Shown here: positions 34,601 through 46,600 of the stretch, one piece after another
How the letters are laid out: each line of letters starts with the position of its first letter
How positions within the stretch are numbered: position 1 is the stretch's first letter
Assembly (NCBI RefSeq): GCF_902459465.1
Contig: NC_047081.1
Location: forward strand, 11,762,849-11,826,848
Direction of reading: 5' to 3'
DNA: 64,000 bases
Source: Asterias rubens
Taxonomy: Eukaryota; Echinodermata; Asteroidea; Forcipulatida; Asteriidae
Program-made: the position numbers and the translations under genes
The notes under the pieces: model-generated
What the model saw: the letters and a program-made list of their open reading frames with translations, nothing else
Database searches by the model: none
Told to the model about the DNA's origin: nothing

Positions 34601-37600
34601 ATGTAATTAGAATGGCTGGTAACCTGTAGTGTGTTTAAGCAGCTCAATGAAATTGGCGTATGTAGAGAGCCAACTGTCTGTAGCTAACCCAAGTATTGTT
34701 GTCACTTTATATGACAAGGACTATACTGTTATGGTCCCTTATATTTTCTTGACAGTTGTGGTGACGTGTCCTGGTCCCTTCTCACTGCCCGATGGATCAG
34801 TGGATCCAGCAATTTGTAGCCTGGCCCAGGCATTGCCATACAACACAGAGTGTGACTTCTCATGTGGCAACGGCTTCGTTCAACAGGGACCTTCAAGTAA
34901 GACCTGTACAGACAATGCATCTTGGGACAATACTGGAGCTGTTACCTGTACTGGTAAGTTTAAATATAAATAAATCACAGTGATTCAGTAGGTGTGGTAG
35001 GAGATAATGTACCTCATACTGCGAACTGTGTACAAACTTCTTCTGATAGCGCCCTCTTTTGAAACATCCTCCTTATCCAGCCCATGGCCATGTTCATCTC
35101 CCATATGGGGGAGAGAATCTCTGGGAAACAGGGCGGGAAACAAGACTTAAAAAGTGGTCCAGTGGTTAGATTGCAGGGCTAACTATCACGAGGTTGTGGG
35201 TTTGAATTCTACAAAGCTAACCCCCGATTTCACAATGACTAGTGTGAGTATTGTCATGTAGTTATTGAGTCACAGTTTCTTGATTTGTGCAATTCATAAT
35301 CATAGACGTTAAACCAGTGTTTGTATGAGAGAGATTGGCTGTTGCCAGCTTGGGGTTATATACCCTTGTGGGAGATTGTCGAGTTGCCTTGACAGGAAGA
35401 TCATCTAAAACATACTGACAAATACAAAGAAAAGAAAATGAACCATCAGGGAAACTGTTTGGGTTGAATGAAGACAAATTGACTGGAGCTGGACTTGAAC
35501 TTAAGACCATTATGCCAGACTTTAGACCCTGAAGCTAAATTCTGAAGAAAACTGTTTAAAGTTTTTTCTCACACAATCGAGTTATTTTTCCCCAGATGAG
35601 CAGAGACCACAATTTGACGGCACCTGTCCGCAAGATCTGACAGTCAGCAGTGAGTTCAACAGGACTTCTCGTTTAGTGAACTTCGATGTTCCTTCCGCCA
35701 ATGACAACTCTGGACTCGTCACCGTGAGCAAGTATGTGGAGTGAGGGAAAGATTAAAGGCTTCAATGGCTTTGGAACGTTTTAGACACATAACTGAAATA
35801 ACGGGGAACTTTTGTTTTGTTTTAATTTGGCACTTTCTCTGTTTTAAGAGAGGCCTTAAACAACTTGAGACTGATATGGCTGTCTGAGTTTGTTGATACC
35901 TCATAAACAAAATGTTCTGAAAGAAGTCACTTTCCCAACATTAATAATTTTTATTATGGTAGGCAAGGCAACGGGAGGGGACCAGGAAGCCGATTTCCAG
36001 AGGGGCGGACTATTGTGACATACATCGCCGTTGATCCAACGGGTAACTCTGATCAGTGTGATGTCATCATCACAGTCAATGGTAAGACCAAATTTCAGGA
36101 CGGTTGGTTTAAACTCATGTATCAATTTCATGAATGAGAAGTTTCAGTCTTTTATCTGAATTCAGACTTTTTTTGTCGGACTTGTGAAGAAATTCAACTG
36201 ATATTTTGCCCACCTATAAAGATAACCTGCTCTTTGATCTAGTGCTGGGATCACATTGTTCCTAAAAACTCTGATGACACCCTAAAAATACCCCAACCTC
36301 CCTCGTTAGTACTGGCTACAGAATGGCTGGCTGCTGAGTATTTATTCCACAGAAGTATCTGCAGACTGGAATGCCTAACCACTAATGACAAGGGTCACAC
36401 TGTTAAATTACAAGGGTTCCCTGTTAACAGCCTTGTTTCTTTTACCCCAACCCACAGAATCCTACAGAACTTCTACAGAATGTTTGCAGACTGGAGTGAC
36501 AAGGGACCCCTGTTAACGCCTTTATTTGTTTACCCCAACAGTTCACCGTTGTGAGAGACTCCTAGCCCCTTCGTCAGGCTCCGTTTCATGTAATAACCCT
36601 AGCCCCATTGCTGGCACACAATGCTCCCTGCGTTGTAATACTGGCTATACGATGAGTGGCTCGCACACCAGAACCTGCCAAGTATCGACCGACGATACGC
36701 CATACTGGGAGGGACAGACTACTGTATGCACAAGTGAGTATTGATAAGACATGAGTGTCTCCTATGCTTCTAGGAATTCTACTTGAAGATATGAAGATGA
36801 ATTTTTCTTGACAGGGGCTGTCTCAAATCCATTACAATGTTCCACTTATGGCCCTTGTTCGAAACAACGCCAAGAGCTTGTGCTTCTTCAGTTATTTTGA
36901 AAATGTGTACTTTTCATAAGGGGTTTCAAACAGGCAGACAGAGCCTAAGCTGATGTCTAAGCTGTAGCCATGGTTACAAAAAGGGCTTTTAGTAAGTCAA
37001 CATCCAAACATTCAAGCTCTTATAACATTGTTTCTTGGCCTCATGCTGGGTTCTAACTCAAGCAAAGTAGTGAAATAGATTTTGGAGAATTTGTTGAGGT
37101 GGATAGTTCATAACTTAAAAACTGTTTTACTAATGTTGTGTTATTTCTGGTGTTAATGGTTCATTTCATGGTTCACTCTTCCAGTTGTGAGATGCCCATC
37201 CGAGACCTCTCCACCAAACTCCATCAAGTCTGGTTGTAGTAGTGAAGCAGATGCAACGGAGACTTATGGGACTCAGTGCTCTTTCTATTGCCTGAATGGC
37301 TATGAAGCAGAGACAACCGATAATGGAAGATCAAGATGCCTGGCCGATGGATCCTGGTCAGGCACGGATCTCGTCTGCAATGGTACAGAGTTTTATTACT
37401 CTAAAATCAATTTTTTTTAATGTTTTCCCTTTTTGTTTTTTTGCGTCTTATCACTGGATATATTATGTACAGGTAATGTTTTGATAAACATCTTCTCTGC
37501 GCCTTGAACATTTCTTAAGGTTGATTTGGCGCATTATTTTTTTGTATTATTATCCTCACCTGGTATTTTCAATATTCCAAAGATCATGAAAGAAAAACGC

Positions 37601-40600
37601 TTATCAATCCTGGGCCCAATTTCATAGAGCTACTTTTAAGCAAAACTAGCTTAGCACAACAGATTTATGCTTACCAGAATAAGGTAACTGGCGCCCAGGA
37701 GCGTGTTTCATGGCTGGACGCTTATATGTAAATTGTCATTATTATTATTATTTTTTTATCCTTGAATGTGACAGAAATTGAATGCCAGACCCTTTACCCT
37801 GGATCTGGCGTTGAGGTATTCCCGTCAGTGTGCGCCTCTCAGCCCGTTTTTGGTAACAGCTGCATGTTCACCTGTACCCAGTCTGGGTTCAGGGTGGAGC
37901 CACTGGGTAGTATGATTGTGGTCTGTCAGGGGAACGGAGGATGGTCTCAAGATGTTACTCAGGTCCACTGTATCGGTAAGTAGAGAGAGGTCATCCACCA
38001 AATTTGCAATCATCATCATCATGGGTGACGTCCGTGCATGTACAGCGCACAGGCGTTGCTCATTGGCTACATTTTTTTGGTTTTGATAATTGTTTGTTTC
38101 CATTGTTCGGCATTTTGAGTGGCTTGGTGAAGCTGGTTCAATCCAATACCAACCATCCCAGGTCATCAGAGAGTTGCTGTTGGTAGGTGCGCCTGAGAGC
38201 TCCTCCTCCACAATAGGGTTCTGTAGGTTGGGTCTTCTTGTCCAGGAGTATTGAGAGAGGAGTGTCATTCCTAGTTGCAGACGCCTGCAATTTTGACGCA
38301 ATGAAAAAGAAGTTGACTTGTTCTCAACTCCTGCGAAACATTCGCTGCGAAAAACAGCCCTGTGACGTAAAAATTCATTCGCATGAAGAATGAACCAGGC
38401 TTAATCATTCGTTTTGGTGTAAGGCAAAACTCAATCGGACTTCGATTGCTTTTCCTCAGATATTGAATCTCCTCGCTTCGCTGATTGCCCATCCTTCCTG
38501 ACCGTCTATACCGATCGAGGAACAACCGCTGCTCAATTCAACCCACCGGTCTCTGCTACAGATAACAATGGCCAACCGACAGTGTCATGTGACCCTGGGT
38601 CTGATCAGTATGATATCGGCAACTATCGGTTTAATTGTGTCGCCGAGGATGCTGCTGGTAACTCGGATACGTGTTCCTTCGATGTTGAAGTACTTGGTAT
38701 GAATTGTTTCTTTTTTAGGTCTGGTACAAAACTTTTAAAAACAATTGCAGTGCAAAGCCTCTTCCTCTTTCACCAACAATGCCAAAAGAAATTCCCTAAA
38801 AGATTAAGCATGTTTTTAAAAGGTATATTTGCCAGTGACCAATTACAAATACACAGTTCTTTAAGAAATAAGCTTGCAGCCATCAAAGTTTAGGTTTAAA
38901 GTTTACAAAAATCTCTCCTTTTTTCACAGAGCGAAGGTGTCATACATTGTCACCTCCACCTTTTGGGGAGTTTGTCGGTGAATGCCGAAGCGTGTATGGC
39001 AGCAAATGCCACCTGAAATGCATCGATTACTACAGACTTGTTGGCTCTAACGAGGCAACGTGTGAATTTAACGGCACAGGAACGTTCTGGGAAATTGAGG
39101 AAGGGCCTCACTGTGAATGTAAGTCATTTCCATTGTTCTTAGTAATGTGCGCACGCTCAGAACTACATTAACAATGAAAGTTTACTTGGTAAGTCTGCTG
39201 CCACCTACATGTAGTGTTCTTAAGTCTCTCATTGTCTTGGGTTCAAAAATTTGAAGTCTCGTTTTTTTTCTTTCAGTGATTACCTGCGACACCATCTCAC
39301 TGCCGGACATTGTCCATGTCACGCCATCAATCTGCAGTACTGGTACCCCGCCAACAGGTTCCACGTGCAGCTTGTACTGTTTAAATGCTCTCACCCTCAT
39401 TGGGGGCGTGTCGTCGGTGTCATGTGGGGGACAAGGACTGTGGGATGTGGACTTGGATGAGGTGAATGTCAACTGCAAAGGTAAGGAAGACTAGACTCCC
39501 CCCCTTAACAATTAGTAATGGCAATAAGCCTTGATTATTTTGATGCATAATGTCTTTTTTAGATGGACCTTACATATAATAGAAGATGGTTTTGCATTGG
39601 GAAAAGATATTGTTTTTACTCTTATGCCAATATGGGTAACATTCAAACCCTTGACAGGATCTTAAACCAGTCGCTAGTGATCGGTAGGGGCGTGAAAGTA
39701 TTGACTTTTAAACTCTTGTTTTTTGTTCTAGATCAAATTCCTCCTATGCTGACCTCTTGCCCATCTTCAATCATCACTCTAAAGTCTGAGGAACCATCAG
39801 GTACCTCAGTGACCTTTGACATTCCTACAGTACGAGACAACCTGCCGCCTAATACCCTGACTCTAGTGACTTCACCCTCTGATATAACCTCGCCATACCT
39901 ATTCACCCAGACTCTTACGGAGGTGTCGTATAACTTCACGGATCATGGCGGCAATTCTGTCGTTTGCAAATTCACAGTTTCTGTGTATGGTAAGTTTCTG
40001 TTTTAGGTTTTTTTATTGCAGGAGAAAGTTTATTTTGACAAAACTTTTTGAAATGTGGAAGGACGATTATTCTGATACAGAGAATGTCATAGGAACTTTA
40101 TTTTTTGGGGGGCAGTCCCCCTGGGTGAAAATAACTTTTTTATGACATTGAATTTAAAAAGGAAAAGTATATAATAAATATAGTTTAACTGAAATCAATA
40201 GAGCAGCTGACATTTGTGTGATTTACGTTACAATTATGTGACCCTTTTGATTTGGTTTCCTACAGATGATCTTGTGCCAGAGGTTGTGTTCTGCCCGGAA
40301 GATTACGAGGTCGTTGGCGATAGCAAAATAACGAGTGTGACATGGGAGGAGCCAGTTTTCCGTGACCCCACAGGTCATGACCTTGAGGTCAACAACAACC
40401 TCGCTGAGGGAAACACTGCCCTCTTGCCGTGGGGTAGACACACGGTGGTCTACACTGCAAGCAACAACGATAACGGACAGAAGGCAGTCTGCCAGTTTAC
40501 CATCATTGTTGAACGTAAGATGAACGTCTTGTATTTCGGGGAGAATTCTCTCAACTATAAAAATGGAACATTTGGATTTACTTACCATTTTAAAAAATGA

Positions 40601-43600
40601 GAAATTGAAAAGAATCAGTGAGATATAAATTGATTGTTTTCTACCCTCAGGTGTTGGTTGTATTTCCCTTGATCAACCCAAGAACGGTGCCCTGTCTTGC
40701 ATCCCATCGGGTGATGTCTGCAGCATCTTCTGTAACGAGGGTTATGAGATCTCGCGTCCACGAGGAAGAGGAAGACGCCCTCGTGCGTCAACGCATCCAG
40801 ACCAGTATGTATGCTCCTTGTCTGGAAACTGGATGCCTCACAGCATTGTGCCTGACTGCTCAAGTAAGTTCATCCAAATCGTGGTTTGATTTAATGTCAC
40901 TGCTGAAAGGGAACATAAACCTGTTTTTGAGATATCAGCGAAAATTTGAAGTGGTCACGCTGGAAGAATCCGTAATCGGAATACACAATCTGAGATGTTT
41001 CTGACAGTAACGTTTTTCAAATGCAAATTTGGCTGCGGTTGTAAAATGTACCTAGAAAAACTATTTCTCTAAAGGATTGGTTATTGGATTCGTGGGTTTG
41101 AATCCCACCCGAGTGATTTACCTGTGGACTTTTTTTCACAGAACTCGGGGAAAACACAGAGTTTCCGGTGCTATAGTATGCGTCGGTAGAAGGGCAAAAA
41201 CGCTCTGATTAGTCTTTTTTCAAGCTGTCCTTACTTAGGACGGGTTCAATGCGTCCTAACGTCTTTGGTTATGGAACTTAACTCGACCTAAGTCCTAGGA
41301 TTAATCCTAAGTTAGGAAGATTTTGGTGAAAATAACAGCAGTTCTTTAACAGTTTTTTCGTTTCTTCTCAGTGCGTCGTGGCCAAACCCAACTACCCATG
41401 GACTTAATGTACTTCTCTGGAGATTGCAGAGATCAATCGACCCAAGATGCAATCGCCGAAGCCTTCATCCAAATGATTCAATCCTCACCCTACATGGACA
41501 GCTGCTCTCTGACAAATAAATGCAACATCGAGAACATTCAAGTCATCTGTGGCACAGTGGGAGGCTCATCTATAGGGGGCCGCCCTCGAATCTACCGTAG
41601 GGGCGTCGACCACCTCCTTGAGGAGGATGAGCAGAGTCCGCTTCTTAAAAAATTAGAAGATGGCACCAGGAGGCGAAGACGTGATGCGGAGGTGACTTAC
41701 GCAGCGTTCATCAGCTTCAATCTGAAATTTGAAGTCAATTATGAGGTGGGGATTGAGAGCCTTGATGCAGTCGTTACCACGGAGACCAAGATGAAAGAAG
41801 AAGCGGAGGTGTTGATGTCAGCGTTTGGTAACGGGACGATGGAAGCAATGAGCGTGAGCAATGTTACCTTGGAAGTGGCTGATGAAATGATGTCGTATGG
41901 AGAGTCTAAATTGACATGTGAACTGGGCTACGTTGTCAGCAATGAAACATATCACTGCAGTAAGTCCCTAGTTTTTATAATTCTCTTACACAAAATGTTG
42001 ATCAAATAAACTTAAAAGACTATAAAAGAAGCATCGGTGGTTTTAGCCATAGTTTTGTAAAAGGCTGTCTAAACTTGCTAGAAATATAACAACTGGGTGT
42101 CCAATTTGTTCTTTTACAACACATAGTGACAGATACATCAGGGTGTTGAAATTTACAATAGGGTATCCAAAAGACACCCAGACATCCATCTGGTTTAAAC
42201 TAATGGTGTATGGGTAAACCACTGAAAATAGAAATTTTATTTTATACTATTTTTCCCTGACTTTGCGCTTGTAGCTGCCTGCAGTTCAGGGACTTGGTAC
42301 AATTCAGTCACAGATGATTGTGAGTTTTGCTCCAAGGGTAGCTATCAAGACCAGCAGGCAAAGGAAGAGTGTGTGCTATGCCCCTCTGGAACTTCAACAG
42401 CTGCGGAGGGAGCCAAAACCAGCTCAATGTGTGAAGGTAAGAGGAAAAGGAATTATTTTCCTTCTAAAAAAGTCTGTACTTTTTGACATCATAGAACCAA
42501 GGAAGAACTGTTTTTAATGGGCTTAACACTTTTTGTTACTTGCAAATACTATGATTCAGGTTTTGTTTTACTTCTTCACTGATCAAGTTCAGAATCTAAT
42601 TCATGCTGCACAATGATTGAAATGTCTATTCAGACAAATGAACCCAAACTTAATTGCATCATAGCCTTGTTTCTGCCATAATATTATGATGATGATGTCG
42701 TATTGCTATGCTGATCCCGTTCTGAAGTCCGTAAGCCAGTTTATAGCTAGGTCCTCAGCCAGGTGAAGGGCTTCGATTACACCATCAAGGTGAGAGAGTG
42801 GGCAGTCAGCTATCATGTGGCGCATCGTCTTGGGTCACAAAGCAGAGATGCAAGGTAACCCACACTTCCCGTACACCACCCTTTTGATTCAACCACAGCC
42901 ATCCTTACATTGTTTTTCTTATATTTTTTAATAGCGGTCTGCCCAGCAGGTCAATATTCAGAGACTGGTCTCGTCCCATGCTCCAAGTGTCTTCTAGGAG
43001 AGTATCAACCAGAGACTGGCAAGACGTCTTGCCTAACATGCCTTGAAGAGAAGACTACTCAAAACTTTGGGTCTCAGTCCCTCAATCAATGTCTAGGTAA
43101 GGAATTCATTTTCTGGTGAAGAATTTAAGAGAATGTTTTAGAGAAATTTTTCCAAAATTTGTCATGTTTGTCATTATAACAGGTATGTTTTTTCTCTATT
43201 ACTAACAATAAACCATTTTTTTTTTTACCCTTCACAAAAAAATATTTTTGTAAAGATTTGTTTTGTTTTAATAAATCTGTTTATTGTTTATAATTAAGAT
43301 CAAATTGGAAAGTTAATTCTTCACTTTCTTTTTCTTTGGTTGTATTTGAACAGAGATCTGCCCTCCTGGTAGTTATTCTGAAACGGGTCTTGCACCCTGC
43401 CTTCCGTGTGAACCTCGCTATTATCAGCCAAGCAGTGGGAAGCATCACTGTATACTGTGTCCAGGGAGGAGCACCACCCTAATCACCGGATCCAGTACAG
43501 AGGAAGACTGCATCGGTAAATAACTTCAACTTCTTTTTTGGGTGTGCACAAGTTTAAATTTGCGTATTTTGAAAACAATTTGTTTTTAGATTTCTAAAAC

Positions 43601-46600
43601 ACTGAGGCAGCCACTCTCTATTGGCCTCATCCACTTCCATCGGCCCAGGGAAACCATTCAGTGGTTTAAACAGGAGGCAGGTTGTGATGATATGATCTGC
43701 TGTTTGTTGCACCACACCACACTCACAATATTATATTACATTATATTCACTGGTTTATTAAAAATCTATTAAATTTGCTGCCCGCAGCATAATTACATGA
43801 ACAGTTACATTAATAATTAAAATGTCAATAAATCTATGACACACAAAAACAGAGATGTTTAAAAAAAACTGTTCACTCTAAATGAGATGGATTTAATTAA
43901 AGTCAATCAAAAGGACTGCAATCAGGGACCAATCCACTTCATGACCCCAAATTAGATCCAAGGCACTTAAAATTCAAATCTAATCTCAAATCTCACAAGC
44001 TGGACTTTGGACCAAGCCCTGTCTGAATTTGTTCACCAATTCAACACCAATTCGCAGACGGTTTAGCTTTGTCACGGCCTGGAGAATCAAAACGTTCTTT
44101 ATAATCATTTTCTAAACCCTTAATTTCTTTTCAGATGCTGATGAGTGTTCAAGCTCACCGTGTGGCAGTGAGGCTACCTGCATTGATCTGATTAATGGCT
44201 ACCGATGTGACTGTCCACCAGGCTATGAGGGAATGAACTGCCAAGATGATGTGGATGACTGTGAAGGTAACATGTGTGGGAATAACGCAACCTGTGTGGA
44301 TGGACTAGCAACGTATCAGTGTCTGTGTATTCCTGGATTTGAAGGTTAGAGAAAGCATCAAGATTTTCACAAAAAAATGCTTGATTTTTACTAAAGATCT
44401 GCTTGTTTTACATAAATAAATTTTGTAGCCTTGTTTAACATTTTATTATTTCTTTATGACTTTTCCTCCTTTATCTGACATAAAAAAACATTTTGAGAAC
44501 CCAGTTTTTTACCAAAAGTAACTGGATGGAAGTTTCGCATTTACGAAAGATAAAAGTTTTTTTTTGTTTATCACCAAGAGTTTTTTATATTTTATAACTT
44601 GAATTAAAATTATCTTTAACCCCTGCTCTCTTAGAAAAAATTAATTTACGAAATGTTTTTGCTAAGCTTGTCATTTTGAATGTTGGTCTTTTTGGTTCAG
44701 GTCACTTTTGTGAGTTGAACATTAACGAATGTGCCGAGTCCCCATGTCTGAATGATGCTATTTGCCAAGATGCTGTCGCTGGCTATCGTTGCCAATGTCC
44801 TGTGAACTACCATGGCACCAACTGTGAGCTGGAGATAAACAGGTGAGAAATCACCGAGGAGGTGTGTTAAATCTCACTCGGGTCCCTTGAGAAATGTTTC
44901 TATAGATGATGTGACCTATGTTTACATTCAAACCCCCCTCTGTTGACAAAACACTGTATACGTCATGTTTGGCTGAGTAAAAAGATGCGTAGTCATGGTA
45001 AGATTGCATACACTTTCTAGCTGGCTGCCAAAACACAAAGGTTTTTTTCTGGCGGTATGCACGCGAATCATGTTATGAGGTCACATCGTCTATAAGGTGG
45101 TGTATTTCTAGGGTATCTGCAAACCGAGCAGGTGTATTTAACTTCATCGGTTCACTTGGAAACATTGGAAATGCAACAAAATGGACGGTATGAGAAAGAG
45201 ATCTGTTAAAGTAAATAGGAGGTGTGTTAAATTTCACCTGGGTGCCTTGAGAAATGTTGTATCTGCCAAAACTGAGGAGGTGTGTTATAATTAATCTGTC
45301 TCCACTCAGAATCATTTGCATTGGGAGGTCCACTGAAGAGATCTGTTAAAACTAAGGAGGTATGTTAGTTATCACCCAGGTATCCTTGAGAAATGATAAC
45401 TGTATACGGAAGATGTCAGCTAAATGTATTTAACTTGATTCACTTACTTACTTGTTTGTGTCCAGCTGCTCTCCCAATCCGTGTCAAAATGACGGAATTT
45501 GCGTCCTCAATGAAGGAAGATACCTGTGTTTGTGCCGGCCAGGTTTCTCTGGAGTTAATTGCAGCATCAACATCAATGATTGTGCCAGCTCACCATGTCA
45601 ACACGGAGCGACATGTCACGACTTAATCGCAGAGGTCTCGTGTGAGTGTCCCACAGGTTATGAAGGAGAGTTTTGCCAGACGGATATAGATCTTTGTGCC
45701 GGGTCTCCATGTCACAGCGGAGCAGAGTGTATCGATCTAGGATCATCATTTATGTGCCGCTGCCCTCTACACAGATCAGGTCCTCGATGTGAAGACACAC
45801 CGTGCCAGAATAGTGCTGTCTTTGTTCTGGACGAGAACATGGAGATGTATAGCTGCCGATGTGTTGCCGGGTACACTGGACGTAACTGCGAGATTGATTT
45901 TGACGAGTGTGCGTCTTCGCCGTGCTCTAACGGCGGAGTCTGTGTGGAGCATCAACTCAATTCTTTTATGTGTGAATGTCCTCAAGGGTTTGAAGGTAAT
46001 CTTGAGAATGCAAAATTTAACATCTTACACTTCACTATAATTGCTTCTCTTCACCCAGGGGTTTAAAAGGTTACCTGCGAGGGTAGAGGTTGATATTGTG
46101 TTTAAAAAAGCCTGCGGAGCTCAGGGCTGTATACTCACCAGAGAGCTGAGAAAGATTAAAGGAATTTTATTGGCTACGTTATTGTAAAATGCGCTTATAT
46201 AAGAAATAGTTATTATTGTTATTACTTAGTGCATAAAGGACCTCAACCAGTGCTTAGGGGTTGGAATGGGTGCCATTATCACTCTTTGCACACAAAAAAT
46301 GTCACCTGCAATTTGAGAAAACTTCATTTCTTTTATGTTTGTTGTTTTGACAGGAGACACTTGTTCGATTGACATCAATGAATGTTCCTCTAGTCCTTGT
46401 GGGATCCTCAGTATCTGTGAAGACGACGAAAATGGCTACACTTGCCACTGCGCTCCGGGCTTAACTGGTACCCACTGCGAAAACCATATTGACTACTGCG
46501 CGCCGTCCATGTGCCAGCATGGTGGAACATGCATGATTGCAGAGCTCGGTTACCAGTGTGTTTGTGCGGCAGGCTTCACTGGTGAGTAGAGATGGAGAGG

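Noticed and set aside
37985..38290. Antisense open segment in intron 21 resembling a retroelement protein
   Set aside because: It changes frame and lacks a diagnostic reverse transcriptase motif, so a family cannot be named.
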